Shown piece after piece: positions 15,986 through 24,810 of a stretch of DNA of 32,772 nucleotides. Origin of the DNA: Sulfurimonas sp. (GTDB lineage: Bacteria; Campylobacterota; Campylobacteria; Campylobacterales; Sulfurimonadaceae); assembly GCF_023229025.1 (NCBI RefSeq), contig NZ_JALOAA010000024.1, positions 1 to 32,772 of the forward strand, given 5' to 3'. The notes beneath the pieces were generated by a model. The model was not told the DNA's origin. It saw only the letters and a program-made list of their open reading frames with translations, and ran no database searches. The stretch's first letter is position 1, and every line of letters starts with the position of its first letter. The translations under genes and the position numbers were made by a program.

Positions 15986-16494
15986 TAAAACAACTACTGC
16001 TTATTTTTTTTACTTTAACATCTTTGGGTGCGTTAGAGACTAGTGATAAACTCTTTGAGTGTACTGAGATATTTAAAGCAAGAAAGAGTGAACTTCTTAT
16101 AGAGCTAGAGAGAATAGATGAACAGAAGCAGGCACTTAGCGCCCTAAAGACGGCAACGGAAGAGCTTTTAAAAAAGAGGGAAGCAAAAGTCTCCCAAGAG
16201 GAAGAGGCGGTAGAGAGAAAATTGGCTGAAATCTCCGCTAAAGAGAATTCTGTAAAAAAGATGCTTAAGAAAAATGAGGAGATAATAAAAGAGATAAAAA
16301 ACCTCAAGATGGATAAGATGTCTGAGACTTTTGCAAAAATGAAAGCTGCAAGCGCTGCAAGCGTTCTCTCTGAGATGCAACCCCAAGAGGCAGCAGCCAT
16401 ACTATCCTCACTAAAACCAAAAACAGTCGGAACAATTTTGAGTAAAATGGATGCAAAAAAAGCTTCAGAACTGACGTTAATATTGGTAAAGTAA
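15982..16494 (+). CDS. MotE-like exported coiled-coil protein
   Basis: A 170-residue protein with a signal peptide or N-terminal anchor (MIKQLLLIFFTLTSLGA), a long Glu/Lys-rich coiled coil (about 25-118), and a C-terminal module of about 50 residues containing SVLSEMQPQEAAAILSSLKP that resembles the MgtE intracellular N-domain repeat. This layout is that of MotE family proteins, periplasmic partners of the flagellar motor. It overlaps the FliJ-like gene by four bases, which supports a flagellar role. Role in stator or motor assembly is inferred from the family. Confidence 0.75.
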   Translation: MIKQLLLIFFTLTSLGALETSDKLFECTEIFKARKSELLIELERIDEQKQALSALKTATEELLKKREAKVSQEEEAVERKLAEISAKENSVKKMLKKNEEIIKEIKNLKMDKMSETFAKMKAASAASVLSEMQPQEAAAILSSLKPKTVGTILSKMDAKKASELTLILVK

Positions 16495-16552
16495 TAGGTA
16501 TTAGGAAATATTAGTTAGAATCTTTTATTAAATATTAGAATAAAGGTGTTTT

Positions 16553-18418
16553 GTGCTTAAAAATCTTAACTTTTATAATTTTATGCATAAACAGATTTTA
16601 GTACTTATTGCACTTTTTTCTACAACCGCTTTTTCTTACGTTATTATCGGTATAGTTTACTCATCTTACTTTATAGAGGTGTCATGGTATCTGCTAGTGT
16701 TGGTCATGTCGTATTGGGGATATAGACTTTATAGCACCTACTCGGAGAGTGAATATACAATTAAGCAAAAAGAGGCGTGGCTAAGCAAGGTAAGATACTT
16801 CGTATTTTTTTACTTCTCCACGTGGACTATCATGTTTGTCATCTATGTCTCTCGTGACAATGTTGATCTTCACTACCTTGCGCTCTTTACACAGCTTGGT
16901 GTCTCCGTAGTTGCCACTACAATCCTTGTCTCAGAAAAAAGATTGGCAATTTTAATACTCATCTCTTCAATGCTTCCAATAACAATCTACCTTATTCTTG
17001 TAGGAGAGTTCTACTCCTATGTTATTGCGGCTCTTACTCTAGTGCTTGCATGGGTGCTTTATTATGGTTCAAGAAACACATATAACTATCTAAAGAGAAA
17101 TCATGCACAAGCCTACAAAGATTATCTTACAAAACTTGGAAATAGACGTCATTTTATAGACTTACTTGAAGATGCGATAAAGATTCAAAAAAATAGCAAT
17201 AGATATATGTTTTTAATACTTATAGACCTTGATCACTTCAAAACAATTAATGATGCGCTAGGGCATGATATAGGCGATAAACTCTTAGTAGAAGTCTCTC
17301 AGAGAATGCAAAAGCTTACAAAACTCAACAATGGACATATCTCAAGACTCGGCGGAGATGAATTTTGTATCTTAAGCTCAGAACTTAAGACGATAGATGA
17401 GTGCAGAAGAAGTGCCGAGAAGTTTGCACATGAGCTCTTGGGCGCCATTAAAGAGACATATATTATAGAGGATCATCATCTCTATATTAGTGCAAGTATC
17501 GGCGTAAGCATTATAGACAAACCGACCGTAACGGCAAGCACACTGATAAAAGAGGCAGATATTGCCATGTATGAAGCAAAAGCGAAGGGAAGAGATAGCG
17601 TTATTTTATTTAATGATGAACTCTCGGTAAGGGTTGAGAGAAAGTTAGATATAGAGAGGCTGCTTCATTTTGCCATAGAAAACAAAGAGATATCGCTAAT
17701 GTATCAGCCGCAGTTAAACTCTAAAGCAGAAGTTATTGGGTGCGAGGTTCTTGCACGTTGGAATAGCGAACAGCTAGGTGCTATCTCCCCTGATGAGTTT
17801 ATCCCGATTTGTGAAAATACCGGCATAATTATTGAGCTTGGATACTATATTTTAGAAGAGGCATTTAAAACATTGCGTGAGTGGGATAGTATGGGCATAG
17901 AGCTAGAGCAGTTCTCTATAAATATAAGCATGAGGCAGATTTTTCATACAACTTTTACAGATGACGTACTGAGACTTTGCAAAAGGCATCTTAGCGGTGA
18001 TTTGAGTTCTAAGATAATTTTTGAGATGACAGAAACGAGTGTTGCAGAGGAGATGAACATAATAATTGCAAAGATGCATAGACTCAAAGAGTGCGGAATC
18101 CGTTTCTCCATGGATGACTTTGGAACAGGCTACTCATCACTAAGCTATCTTCGTCAAATCCCTATTGACGAGCTTAAGATCGATAAATCGTTTATATTTG
18201 AGTTAAGTGCCTCTTCTCAATCTAAAAACTTGGTAAGGACTATAGTAAATATTGCTAAAAACTTGAACTTAAAGATTGTTGCAGAAGGGGTAGAGTCGGA
18301 GTTACAAAACGAGTTTTTACTTAGAGAGAATTGCGATATTTTTCAAGGATACTACTTTTCAAAACCATTAAGTAAAAGTGGGTTTGAAGAGTATTTAGCC
18401 GCAAATCTAAAGAAATAG
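16553..18418 (+). CDS. Membrane GGDEF-EAL protein (c-di-GMP synthesis and breakdown)
   Basis: A 621-residue inner-membrane protein. About six hydrophobic segments (15-170) are followed by a GGDEF domain with DLDHFKTINDALGH and intact GGDEF at 267-271, then an EAL domain with EVL at 398-400, SINIS, the glutamate of EMTET, DDFGTGY at 521-527, LKIDKS and VAEGVE. All listed EAL catalytic residues are present, so phosphodiesterase activity is likely. The GGDEF site also looks active, but no RxxD inhibition site precedes it, so the domain may act as a cyclase or as a GTP-sensing partner. It begins at GTG 16553 with AAGG upstream, 58 bases after the MotE-like gene, which suggests a link with motility. 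Confidence 0.92.
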   Translation: MLKNLNFYNFMHKQILVLIALFSTTAFSYVIIGIVYSSYFIEVSWYLLVLVMSYWGYRLYSTYSESEYTIKQKEAWLSKVRYFVFFYFSTWTIMFVIYVSRDNVDLHYLALFTQLGVSVVATTILVSEKRLAILILISSMLPITIYLILVGEFYSYVIAALTLVLAWVLYYGSRNTYNYLKRNHAQAYKDYLTKLGNRRHFIDLLEDAIKIQKNSNRYMFLILIDLDHFKTINDALGHDIGDKLLVEVSQRMQKLTKLNNGHISRLGGDEFCILSSELKTIDECRRSAEKFAHELLGAIKETYIIEDHHLYISASIGVSIIDKPTVTASTLIKEADIAMYEAKAKGRDSVILFNDELSVRVERKLDIERLLHFAIENKEISLMYQPQLNSKAEVIGCEVLARWNSEQLGAISPDEFIPICENTGIIIELGYYILEEAFKTLREWDSMGIELEQFSINISMRQIFHTTFTDDVLRLCKRHLSGDLSSKIIFEMTETSVAEEMNIIIAKMHRLKECGIRFSMDDFGTGYSSLSYLRQIPIDELKIDKSFIFELSASSQSKNLVRTIVNIAKNLNLKIVAEGVESELQNEFLLRENCDIFQGYYFSKPLSKSGFEEYLAANLKK

Positions 18419-18524
18419 AGAGTAACATATATTTTAATATAGAAATAACTTTTTTCTAATCGTAAACTAACATTACTTATTGTAAAATACAAAAATTAAA
18501 TTTTAATACATACAAGGTTTATCG

Positions 18525-19076
18525 ATGAAAATATCACTTAAAACTATACCTCATATAGCCAATAAGATTGCAATTGATTTAAATAAAAGTGGTGTTGTTA
18601 CGATGACAAAAGGTCTTGAGAGCGTTGCAAAAGAGGCTGAGAAAATATTGACTTATGATGTTAAGCAGGAGATGGCTCTTGAAGAGAAGACTCATGAGAT
18701 ATGCGAAGCAAACGAAGAAGAGATAGAGTTTAACCTTGTTGATGAGAGACAACTCTTTTTTATGATTAAGAAAAAAATAGCACCGGAGTTCGGCGTAATA
18801 CTAAACTATGAAGAGAGATACTCAGATATTTCACACAAAATTTTAGATGAACTTTATGAAGAGGACTTAATTCACTTTGATGTAACGGAAAATCGTATTA
18901 AAAATATTATCTACAATGCAATTACATCTTTTATTACTGAGGCTTCTGAGCTTGATACCATTATCATGGACAAAATCAGAACATACAAAAAAAGATATAT
19001 TCCAGGAACTGATGAGTTTGATATTTTATATGAAAAGCTATACAGAGAAGAGCTTTTAAAAAGAGGTATGGAGTAG
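18525..19076 (+). CDS. DUF507 family protein
   Basis: A 183-residue soluble, acidic, helical protein recognised as DUF507, a family common in Campylobacterota and Aquificae with no established function. The N-terminal half (ISLKTIPHIANKIAIDL) and the C-terminal half (about residues 80-183, with YEERYSDISHKILDEL) are both present. No catalytic motif, membrane segment or signal peptide is visible. Its stop lies six bases before the preferred carA start, so the two are co-transcribed and perhaps translationally coupled; the carA link is positional only. Confidence 0.85.
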   Translation: MKISLKTIPHIANKIAIDLNKSGVVTMTKGLESVAKEAEKILTYDVKQEMALEEKTHEICEANEEEIEFNLVDERQLFFMIKKKIAPEFGVILNYEERYSDISHKILDELYEEDLIHFDVTENRIKNIIYNAITSFITEASELDTIIMDKIRTYKKRYIPGTDEFDILYEKLYREELLKRGME

Positions 19077-19081
19077 TGAGT

Positions 19082-20221
19082 ATGAGTGATTTGAAAAAAA
19101 AAGCTTGGTTATATTTTGAGAATGGAACTTTTTTAGAAGCAAATAGCTTTGGAGCAGAGGATACCGTAGTCGGAGAGATAGTTTTTAATGTCTCCATGAG
19201 CGGGTATCAAGAGATTATGTCTGACCCATCTTATGCAGGGCAGTTTGTTACATTTACTATGCCGGAGATTGGAAATGTCGGAGTTAATTCTCAAGATATG
19301 GAGAGTAAGGCTGCGCATGCAAAGGGTATGATTGTTAGAAAGTACCAAGATAGATACTCCAACTTTAGAGCAGAAGATTCGCTGGCTAACTTTTTAAAAG
19401 AGCAAAATGTTATGGGTATATGTGATATCGACACAAGATATATAACTAAAATGCTTAGACGTGAGGGTGCTATGATGATGATAGCCTCCACAGAGATTAG
19501 TGACAAAGATGAGTTGAAAAAATTATTGTCAGCTTCGCCTAGAATAGAAGATATTAACTACATAGAGCAGGTAAGCACAAAAACTCCATACAGACATACA
19601 CAATCTGTATATAATTACAGAGCTTTTGAGTATGACGAGGCTCCTGAGGCGGAAGCAAATATAGTAGTTTTAGACTTTGGTGTAAAAACAAATATCTTAA
19701 ATGAGCTAGTGGGTGCGAAGATGGGTGTTGAGGTAATTCCAAATGAGTTTAGTGCTCAAGACCTCATAGATAGATATAATAAAAAAGAGATTGATGGTGT
19801 TTTTTTATCAAACGGTCCGGGTGATCCGCTAGTTCTTAAAAAAGAGCAAGTAGAGATAAAGAGATTAATTGATGCAAAAGTACCGATGTTTGGGATATGT
19901 TTAGGGCATCAACTTCTCTCTATAGCGCATGGTTACGATACATATAAGTTAAAGTTCGGTCACCATGGCGGAAATCAGCCTGTTAAAAACGTAAAGACAG
20001 GATTAGTCGAGATAACAGCTCAAAATCACAACTACAATGTTCCCGAGAATATAACAGATATTGCAGATGTCACTCATATAAATCTGTTTGATAACACAAT
20101 AGAGGGATTAAGGTATAAAGACTCTCCAATTTTTTCAGTGCAACATCATCCAGAAGCTAGCCCCGGACCAAAAGAGAGCAGATATATCTTTAGTGAGTTT
20201 CTATCTTTAATAAAAAGATAA
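19082..20221 (+). CDS. carA: Carbamoyl-phosphate synthase small (glutamine amidotransferase) subunit
   Basis: Releases ammonia from glutamine and passes it to CarB for carbamoyl phosphate, used in arginine and pyrimidine synthesis. The 379-residue protein has the CarA-specific N-domain (GSYQEIMSDPSYAGQ-like segment, about 40-55) and a class I amidotransferase domain with nucleophile Cys273 in GICLGHQL and HHPE at 355-358. The frame is also open from GTG 19076, which overlaps the upstream stop, but GGAG lies eight bases before ATG 19082, so ATG is preferred. carB is not in the window. Confidence 0.97.
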   Translation: MSDLKKKAWLYFENGTFLEANSFGAEDTVVGEIVFNVSMSGYQEIMSDPSYAGQFVTFTMPEIGNVGVNSQDMESKAAHAKGMIVRKYQDRYSNFRAEDSLANFLKEQNVMGICDIDTRYITKMLRREGAMMMIASTEISDKDELKKLLSASPRIEDINYIEQVSTKTPYRHTQSVYNYRAFEYDEAPEAEANIVVLDFGVKTNILNELVGAKMGVEVIPNEFSAQDLIDRYNKKEIDGVFLSNGPGDPLVLKKEQVEIKRLIDAKVPMFGICLGHQLLSIAHGYDTYKLKFGHHGGNQPVKNVKTGLVEITAQNHNYNVPENITDIADVTHINLFDNTIEGLRYKDSPIFSVQHHPEASPGPKESRYIFSEFLSLIKR

Positions 20222-20262
20222 AACTCACCTCCTTCTACCTTCCCCTCCAATAACAGCAATTT

Positions 20263-20298
20263 GTTAATTTAGTGTTAATTGTAAACAAATAGTTAACT
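20263..20298 (+). promoter_or_regulatory. Tandem GTTAATT boxes upstream of ccoN
   Basis: GTTAATT at 20263 and 20274 are spaced 11 bases, one DNA turn; GTTAACT at 20292 and another GTTAATT at 20371 follow. Direct repeats in helical phase are the usual pattern for response-regulator sites. Also in this gap: palindrome ATTCT-TTA-AGAAT (20327-20339) and ATCAA-T-TTGAT (20393-20403). The regulator is unknown. Confidence 0.4.
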
Positions 20299-20441
20299 AA
20301 TCTGTGAAAATTGTCTAAAAAATGTCATTCTTTAAGAATTTTCAAACATTTATACTGTTACTATGCTAATGTTAATTAGTTTAATAAATTTAGATCAATT
20401 TGATTAGACGTAATTGCTTTGAATCTTTAAGGAGGCTATAT

Positions 20442-21935
20442 ATGGAGAATCGTCCATTAGAGTACGACTACACAGTTGCTAAGATGTTTATGCTTACAAC
20501 AATCATTTTAGGGATTGTCGGTATGCTCATCGGTGTAATATTGGCGTTTCAGCTTGCATATCCAGGGTTAAATTTAATGCTTGGAGAGGGTCTAGCCGAA
20601 TATACCAATTTTAGTCGTCTTCGTCCGCTGCATACAGATGCAGTTATATTTGGTTTTACATTAAGTGGTGTTTTTGCTACATGGTACTATGTCGGTCAGC
20701 GTGTATTAAAAGTATCAATGGCAGAATCTAGATTATTAATGGTGCTTGGAAAGCTGCATTTTTGGCTATATATAGTTGTAGTAGCAGCAGCTGTTGTGTC
20801 GCTTTTTGCCGGTGTTACAAGTTCAAAAGAGTATGCCGAATTTGAGTGGCCAATTGATATCGGCGTAGTTGTGGTATGGGTAATATTTGGAATGAGTATG
20901 TTTGGTCTTATCGGTATCCGCCGTGAAAAATCACTCTATATCTCTGTTTGGTACTTTATTGCTACATTCTTAGGTATAGCAATGCTTTACCTTTTCAACA
21001 ACATGGCAATTCCTACTATTTTAGGTACTGCTGCTGATGGTACAAGTGGAATTGGTGCATGGTATCACTCAGTTTCAATGTATGCCGGAACAAATGATGC
21101 GCTTGTACAGTGGTGGTATGGGCACAATGCAGTTGCATTTGGTTTTACAGTTCCTATTGTTGGTATGATTTACTACTTTTTACCAAAAGAGTCTGGGCAA
21201 GCGATTTATTCATATAAACTCTCTTTGCTTTCGTTTTGGGGATTGATGTTTGTTTATCTGTGGGCCGGCGGTCACCACCTTCTATACTCAACTGTTCCTG
21301 ATTGGATGCAGACGATGGCTTCGATATTTTCAGTAATATTGATTCTTCCATCTTGGGGTTCAGCTATCAATATGCTTCTTACTATGAAGGGTGAGTGGCA
21401 ACAAGTTGCGGCTTCTCCGCTTATTAAGTTTATGGTACTAGCTTCGACTTTTTACATGTTCTCAACACTAGAAGGTCCGATTCAAGCAATTAAATCAGTT
21501 AACGCAATAGCACACTTTACTGACTGGATCGTCGGTCATGTACATGACGGTGTTCTTGGTTGGGTTGGCTTTATGATTATGGCTGCACTCTACCATATGG
21601 CTCCGCGTGTGTTTAAGCGTGAGATTTACTCTAAATCGCTAATGACGGCACAGTTTTGGATTCAAACACTTGGTGTTGTTTTATATTTCACTTCTATGTG
21701 GATTGCCGGTATTACACAAGGTATGATGTGGCGTGCTCATGATGAGTTTGGTAACTTAGCTTACTCATTCATCGATACCGTTACTGTTTTACACCCTTAC
21801 TATACTATTCGTGGTATAGGTGGTTTACTCTATTTGGTTGGTTTTTTAATGTTTGCATATAACATCTATAAAACTATGTCTGCTCGCCCTGTTGAAGAGC
21901 GTGAGCTACAAAATGCATCGCCTATGGGCGCTTAA
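20442..21935 (+). CDS. ccoN: cbb3-type cytochrome c oxidase subunit I
   Basis: Catalytic, twelve-helix membrane subunit of the high-affinity oxidase that reduces oxygen to water. The 497-residue protein shows all ligands expected: His64 (RPLHTDA) and His368 for the low-spin heme b, His366 (GHVHDG) for heme b3, and His228 (WWYGHNA), His278 and His279 (GGHHLL) for CuB; a Tyr in YSYKL (256-258) would be the cross-linked one. The frame is open 14 codons further up, but AAGGAGG ends seven bases before ATG 20442, which fixes the start. First gene of the operon; 15 bases before ccoO. Confidence 0.98.
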   Translation: MENRPLEYDYTVAKMFMLTTIILGIVGMLIGVILAFQLAYPGLNLMLGEGLAEYTNFSRLRPLHTDAVIFGFTLSGVFATWYYVGQRVLKVSMAESRLLMVLGKLHFWLYIVVVAAAVVSLFAGVTSSKEYAEFEWPIDIGVVVVWVIFGMSMFGLIGIRREKSLYISVWYFIATFLGIAMLYLFNNMAIPTILGTAADGTSGIGAWYHSVSMYAGTNDALVQWWYGHNAVAFGFTVPIVGMIYYFLPKESGQAIYSYKLSLLSFWGLMFVYLWAGGHHLLYSTVPDWMQTMASIFSVILILPSWGSAINMLLTMKGEWQQVAASPLIKFMVLASTFYMFSTLEGPIQAIKSVNAIAHFTDWIVGHVHDGVLGWVGFMIMAALYHMAPRVFKREIYSKSLMTAQFWIQTLGVVLYFTSMWIAGITQGMMWRAHDEFGNLAYSFIDTVTVLHPYYTIRGIGGLLYLVGFLMFAYNIYKTMSARPVEERELQNASPMGA

Positions 21936-21950
21936 AAGGAGGATAGTATT

Positions 21951-22643
21951 ATGTTTCATTGGTTAGAAAAGCATCCGTTCTTTTTTGCGGTAGGTGTTTT
22001 TATAGTAATTGCTTTTGCAGGTTTAGTTGAAATTCTTCCTAGTTTTGCTCAAGCATCTCGTCCTGTAATCGGTACGGCACCTTACTCTACTTTAGAGTTA
22101 GCGGGTCGTCATGTTTATATTAAAAACAGTTGTAATGCTTGTCACTCGCAACTTGTTCGTCCATTTAAGTCGGAGACTGACCGTTACGGTCACTATAGCT
22201 TAAGCGGTGAGTACGCTTATGATAGACCGTTCCTTTGGGGCTCTAAGAGAACCGGACCGGATTTGATGCGTGTAGGTAACTACAGAACTACAGATTGGCA
22301 TGAGAACCATATGATGGATCCTGCCTCTGTTGTTCCAGGCTCGGTTATGCCTGCTTATAGATGGATGTTTACAAACAAAGCTGACATAGATACAGCATTT
22401 GCGGAGCAGCTGACAGTCGCAGAGTATTTTCAAGTTCCATATAATCAACCGGTTCCTATGAAAGATGGATCTAGCGTAGTTGTAAAGATGGGAAGCAGTG
22501 TTGCAGAAGCTAATGCTATTGCTTTAGAAGAGGCAAAAGCTATTGCGGCAGACATGAGAGATCAAGATGTCAAAGATGCGGTAGAGCGTGGCGAGATTCC
22601 TGAAATAGTCGCATTAATTGCATACTTAAATAGTCTAAAGTAG
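21951..22643 (+). CDS. ccoO: cbb3 oxidase monoheme cytochrome c subunit
   Basis: A 230-residue membrane-anchored periplasmic cytochrome that passes electrons to CcoN. One N-terminal helix (about 9-30) is followed by a single heme c site CNACH (Cys61-His65) and a likely axial Met in PGSVMPAY. Length and order match CcoO. A strong GGAGGA precedes the ATG. It lies between ccoN and ccoQ. Confidence 0.97.
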   Translation: MFHWLEKHPFFFAVGVFIVIAFAGLVEILPSFAQASRPVIGTAPYSTLELAGRHVYIKNSCNACHSQLVRPFKSETDRYGHYSLSGEYAYDRPFLWGSKRTGPDLMRVGNYRTTDWHENHMMDPASVVPGSVMPAYRWMFTNKADIDTAFAEQLTVAEYFQVPYNQPVPMKDGSSVVVKMGSSVAEANAIALEEAKAIAADMRDQDVKDAVERGEIPEIVALIAYLNSLK

Positions 22644-22654
22644 AGAGGTTTGTA

Positions 22655-22858
22655 GTGGATATAGCACAATTACAGGCTTATGGATACTTTACATTAACAA
22701 TAGTTCTTGTTATAGCTCTATATAGCTATATATATCATCTTTATAGCAAGAAGAAAGATGTTGATGGAGTTGACTATGAGAGTTATAGTGATATGGCACT
22801 TAAAGATGATTTGGATGATACTCCGGTATCGCCTAAATCTGATGAGAAAGAGAAATAG
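22655..22858 (+). CDS. ccoQ: cbb3 oxidase CcoQ-like small subunit
   Basis: A 67-residue protein starting at GTG 22655 with GAGAGG upstream. One membrane helix (about 10-28) is followed by a short charged tail (YSKKKDVDGVDYESYSD). Size, single helix and position between ccoO and ccoP identify CcoQ, which stabilises the oxidase complex in other bacteria. Sequence alone would be too short to decide. Confidence 0.85.
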   Translation: MDIAQLQAYGYFTLTIVLVIALYSYIYHLYSKKKDVDGVDYESYSDMALKDDLDDTPVSPKSDEKEK

Positions 22859-22867
22859 GAGAAAGAT

Positions 22868-23794
22868 ATGAATAAGCTTTATCTTGGGGGAATCATATTT
22901 GCTGTATTGATGATGATACTGACATATTTATCTGTCGGTAGCTCAAAAGGCGGTCTAAATGATGATATCGTCAACGTACTTGCCATTACAGGAGCAATAG
23001 CGCTAGTAATAATTACCGTTTTTGTTGTAATTAAATATGTGCGTCAAATGCAAGTCGATACAGCAACAGGTGACCTCGCTGATGAAAATTGGGATGGAAT
23101 AGGTGAATATAATAATAATATTCCTACCGGCTGGGGTATTATGTTTTTACTTACCATGATATGGGGTATGTGGTATTGGACGATTGGATATCCGGTAAAT
23201 GCATACTCACAAATCGGTGAGTATAACGAAGATGTTGCAGTGCACGATGCAAAGTTTGAAGCAAAATATAAAGATATTGTAGGTGAGAGACTTATCGAGA
23301 TGGGAGAGTCTGTCTTCTTGGCCGAGTGTAAAGTCTGTCATGGTCTCAGTGCAGACGGTATTGACGGCAAAGCTGCCGACTTAAATGTAAGAATAGAGAA
23401 GCAGACGGTAAAACATGTGATAGAGAACGGTTCAAACTATAAACTCTTAGGTTTTGAAATGCCGATGCCAAATCGTAGCGGTCTGATGAATGCAAACTCA
23501 GGTTATGCGCCAATTACAGATGCTGAGATAGATACGGTTTCTGCTTATGTTGCAAACGGTTTTAGCGGAGAGGGCGAAGATATATATGCAGGCACTTGTG
23601 CTCTGTGTCATGGTCAAGACGGCAGAGGTATTGATAGCATGGCTCCAAATATCAGAGATTATGATATAGCTTTAGTTACTAATGTTCTTACATATGGTAA
23701 AAAAGGTGCTATGGGAACTATGCCTAAGTTTGACAGACTTAATGATAAGCAAAAAGAAGCTGTTAGTGCTTATATCACTAGCATAAGTAAATAA
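22868..23794 (+). CDS. ccoP: cbb3 oxidase diheme cytochrome c subunit
   Basis: A 308-residue subunit that accepts electrons from soluble cytochrome and feeds CcoO. Membrane segments at about 5-22, 35-56 and 87-106 are followed by two heme c domains, CKVCH (Cys154-His158) and CALCH (Cys244-His248), each with downstream Met candidates (EMPMPN, GTMPKF). The segment GWGIMFLLTMIWGMWYW is typical of CcoP in this group. Starts nine bases after ccoQ with AGGAG upstream. Confidence 0.97.
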   Translation: MNKLYLGGIIFAVLMMILTYLSVGSSKGGLNDDIVNVLAITGAIALVIITVFVVIKYVRQMQVDTATGDLADENWDGIGEYNNNIPTGWGIMFLLTMIWGMWYWTIGYPVNAYSQIGEYNEDVAVHDAKFEAKYKDIVGERLIEMGESVFLAECKVCHGLSADGIDGKAADLNVRIEKQTVKHVIENGSNYKLLGFEMPMPNRSGLMNANSGYAPITDAEIDTVSAYVANGFSGEGEDIYAGTCALCHGQDGRGIDSMAPNIRDYDIALVTNVLTYGKKGAMGTMPKFDRLNDKQKEAVSAYITSISK

Positions 23795-23804
23795 GGAGTC
23801 TGGG

Positions 23805-24014
23805 ATGAATGATAATAGAAGCATATTTTCTCTCGACGGCATAACAGGTATGCTAATAGCAACTATTTTGCTTTTGGCTATTTTGGCTGGATTAACTGTA
23901 TGGGCAATAAATGTTCAAAGTACAAGCGCTGCAAACTTTTATGACATTAAAGATGAGCATCTTATACAGATGAGAAGCGTTGATAACGCTAAGCATTTAG
24001 TAGATGTGAAGTAA
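23805..24014 (+). CDS. DUF4006 family small membrane protein
   Basis: A 69-residue protein with one helix (about 15-36, GMLIATILLLAILAGLTVWA) and a short polar tail. The N-terminus NRSIFSLDGITGML is characteristic of DUF4006, a family known from Campylobacterota behind the cbb3 operon. It follows ccoP by 10 bases with GGAG upstream. A role in oxidase stability or assembly is inferred from position. Confidence 0.85.
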   Translation: MNDNRSIFSLDGITGMLIATILLLAILAGLTVWAINVQSTSAANFYDIKDEHLIQMRSVDNAKHLVDVK

Positions 24015-24024
24015 AGGATATATA

Positions 24025-24114
24025 ATGGAAAAAATAATTTCTTGGGGTCTGGTAATAATGGCTCTTTATACACTTTACGCTGTTTTGACACCAAATCATC
24101 TATTTATAGGTTAG
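24025..24114 (+). CDS. 29-residue membrane peptide in the cco operon
   Basis: ATG 24025 to TAG 24112, with AAGGA six bases upstream of the start. The product, MEKIISWGLVIMALYTLYAV followed by LTPNHLFIG, is one hydrophobic helix with a short C-terminal tail. It fits between two genes with 10- and 9-base gaps, so the spacing of the operon only makes sense if this frame is translated. No family is recognised; single-helix peptides of about 30 residues are known as extra subunits of terminal oxidases (for example CcoM, CydX), which makes that role attractive but unproved. Confidence 0.65.
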   Translation: MEKIISWGLVIMALYTLYAVLTPNHLFIG

Positions 24115-24123
24115 GAAATTTCA

Positions 24124-24810
24124 TTGAAATTTTCAAGAGGGCTTGCGGCCCTCATGCTTGCACTGCTTTTTAAGACATCATTAGTAGCACAATATTTATA
24201 TAAAGATGAACTGATTTTTAATCCTGCATTTAGTGCAGAGGTTGAAAAACTAGGTTTAGAGCTATATCAAAAAACGGGAATATCTTTAAGATTAGTAATG
24301 CTTAAAGAGTTGCCAAATGAGATGAATATAGTTGAGTATGAAAAAGAGTTGATGAAGGAGTTTAGTGAGCCTACAATTCTACTTACATTCTCAGAGAGAA
24401 ACTCCAAAGTTGATATTTTAGCTAGTGAGACATCTTTATATGAATATTTTGACAAAAAACAGGTATTAAGTCCTGTCTCCTCTTCTGTTCAGGCATTTGT
24501 AGTTGCACTTTTGAGCATGAATTTTAGCGATATGAGCAGCGGCGGCACTATATTACCGCTTTTAGCTCAAAAAGCTAAAGAGAGTGAGCTATTAGGTAAG
24601 TACTCAGGAGCCATGTTTAACGGCTATGCCGATATTGCCGAGCAAATAGCAAAAAACAGAGGGGTAGTTCTTGAAAATGCCGTCGGAAGTGCAAACCAAA
24701 ACGCTATTTTCCTTGTAAAAGTGTTGTTCTACGGTTTTATTGTTTATGGTATATTTCTCTATATTAAAAGAAAATTATATATTAGAAGGCAAAAAAATGA
24801 ATCTAAGTAA
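24124..24810 (+). CDS. Exported membrane-anchored protein, possibly TPM-domain
   Basis: A 228-residue protein starting at TTG 24124 (AGGA seven bases upstream). It has a signal peptide (about 1-22), a periplasmic domain (about 25-190) and a C-terminal helix (about 197-213) followed by a basic cytoplasmic tail. The region ELYQKTGISLRLVMLKEL, a helix and strand reached soon after the signal, and the later TILLTFSERNSKVDI resemble the TPM (TLP18.3/Psb32) fold; this is a weak structural guess. Location inside the cco operon suggests a part in oxidase biogenesis. It overlaps the FixH-like gene by 14 bases. Confidence 0.65.
   Translation: MKFSRGLAALMLALLFKTSLVAQYLYKDELIFNPAFSAEVEKLGLELYQKTGISLRLVMLKELPNEMNIVEYEKELMKEFSEPTILLTFSERNSKVDILASETSLYEYFDKKQVLSPVSSSVQAFVVALLSMNFSDMSSGGTILPLLAQKAKESELLGKYSGAMFNGYADIAEQIAKNRGVVLENAVGSANQNAIFLVKVLFYGFIVYGIFLYIKRKLYIRRQKNESK

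Noticed and set aside
15897..16400. Minus-strand ORF of 167 codons over the MotE-like gene
   Set aside because: A Ser/Phe/Leu-rich mirror of a Glu/Lys-rich coiled coil; a shadow frame.
20393..20403. ATCAA-T-TTGAT before ccoN as an FNR box
   Set aside because: FNR sites are TTGAT-N4-ATCAA; here the half-sites are reversed and one base apart.
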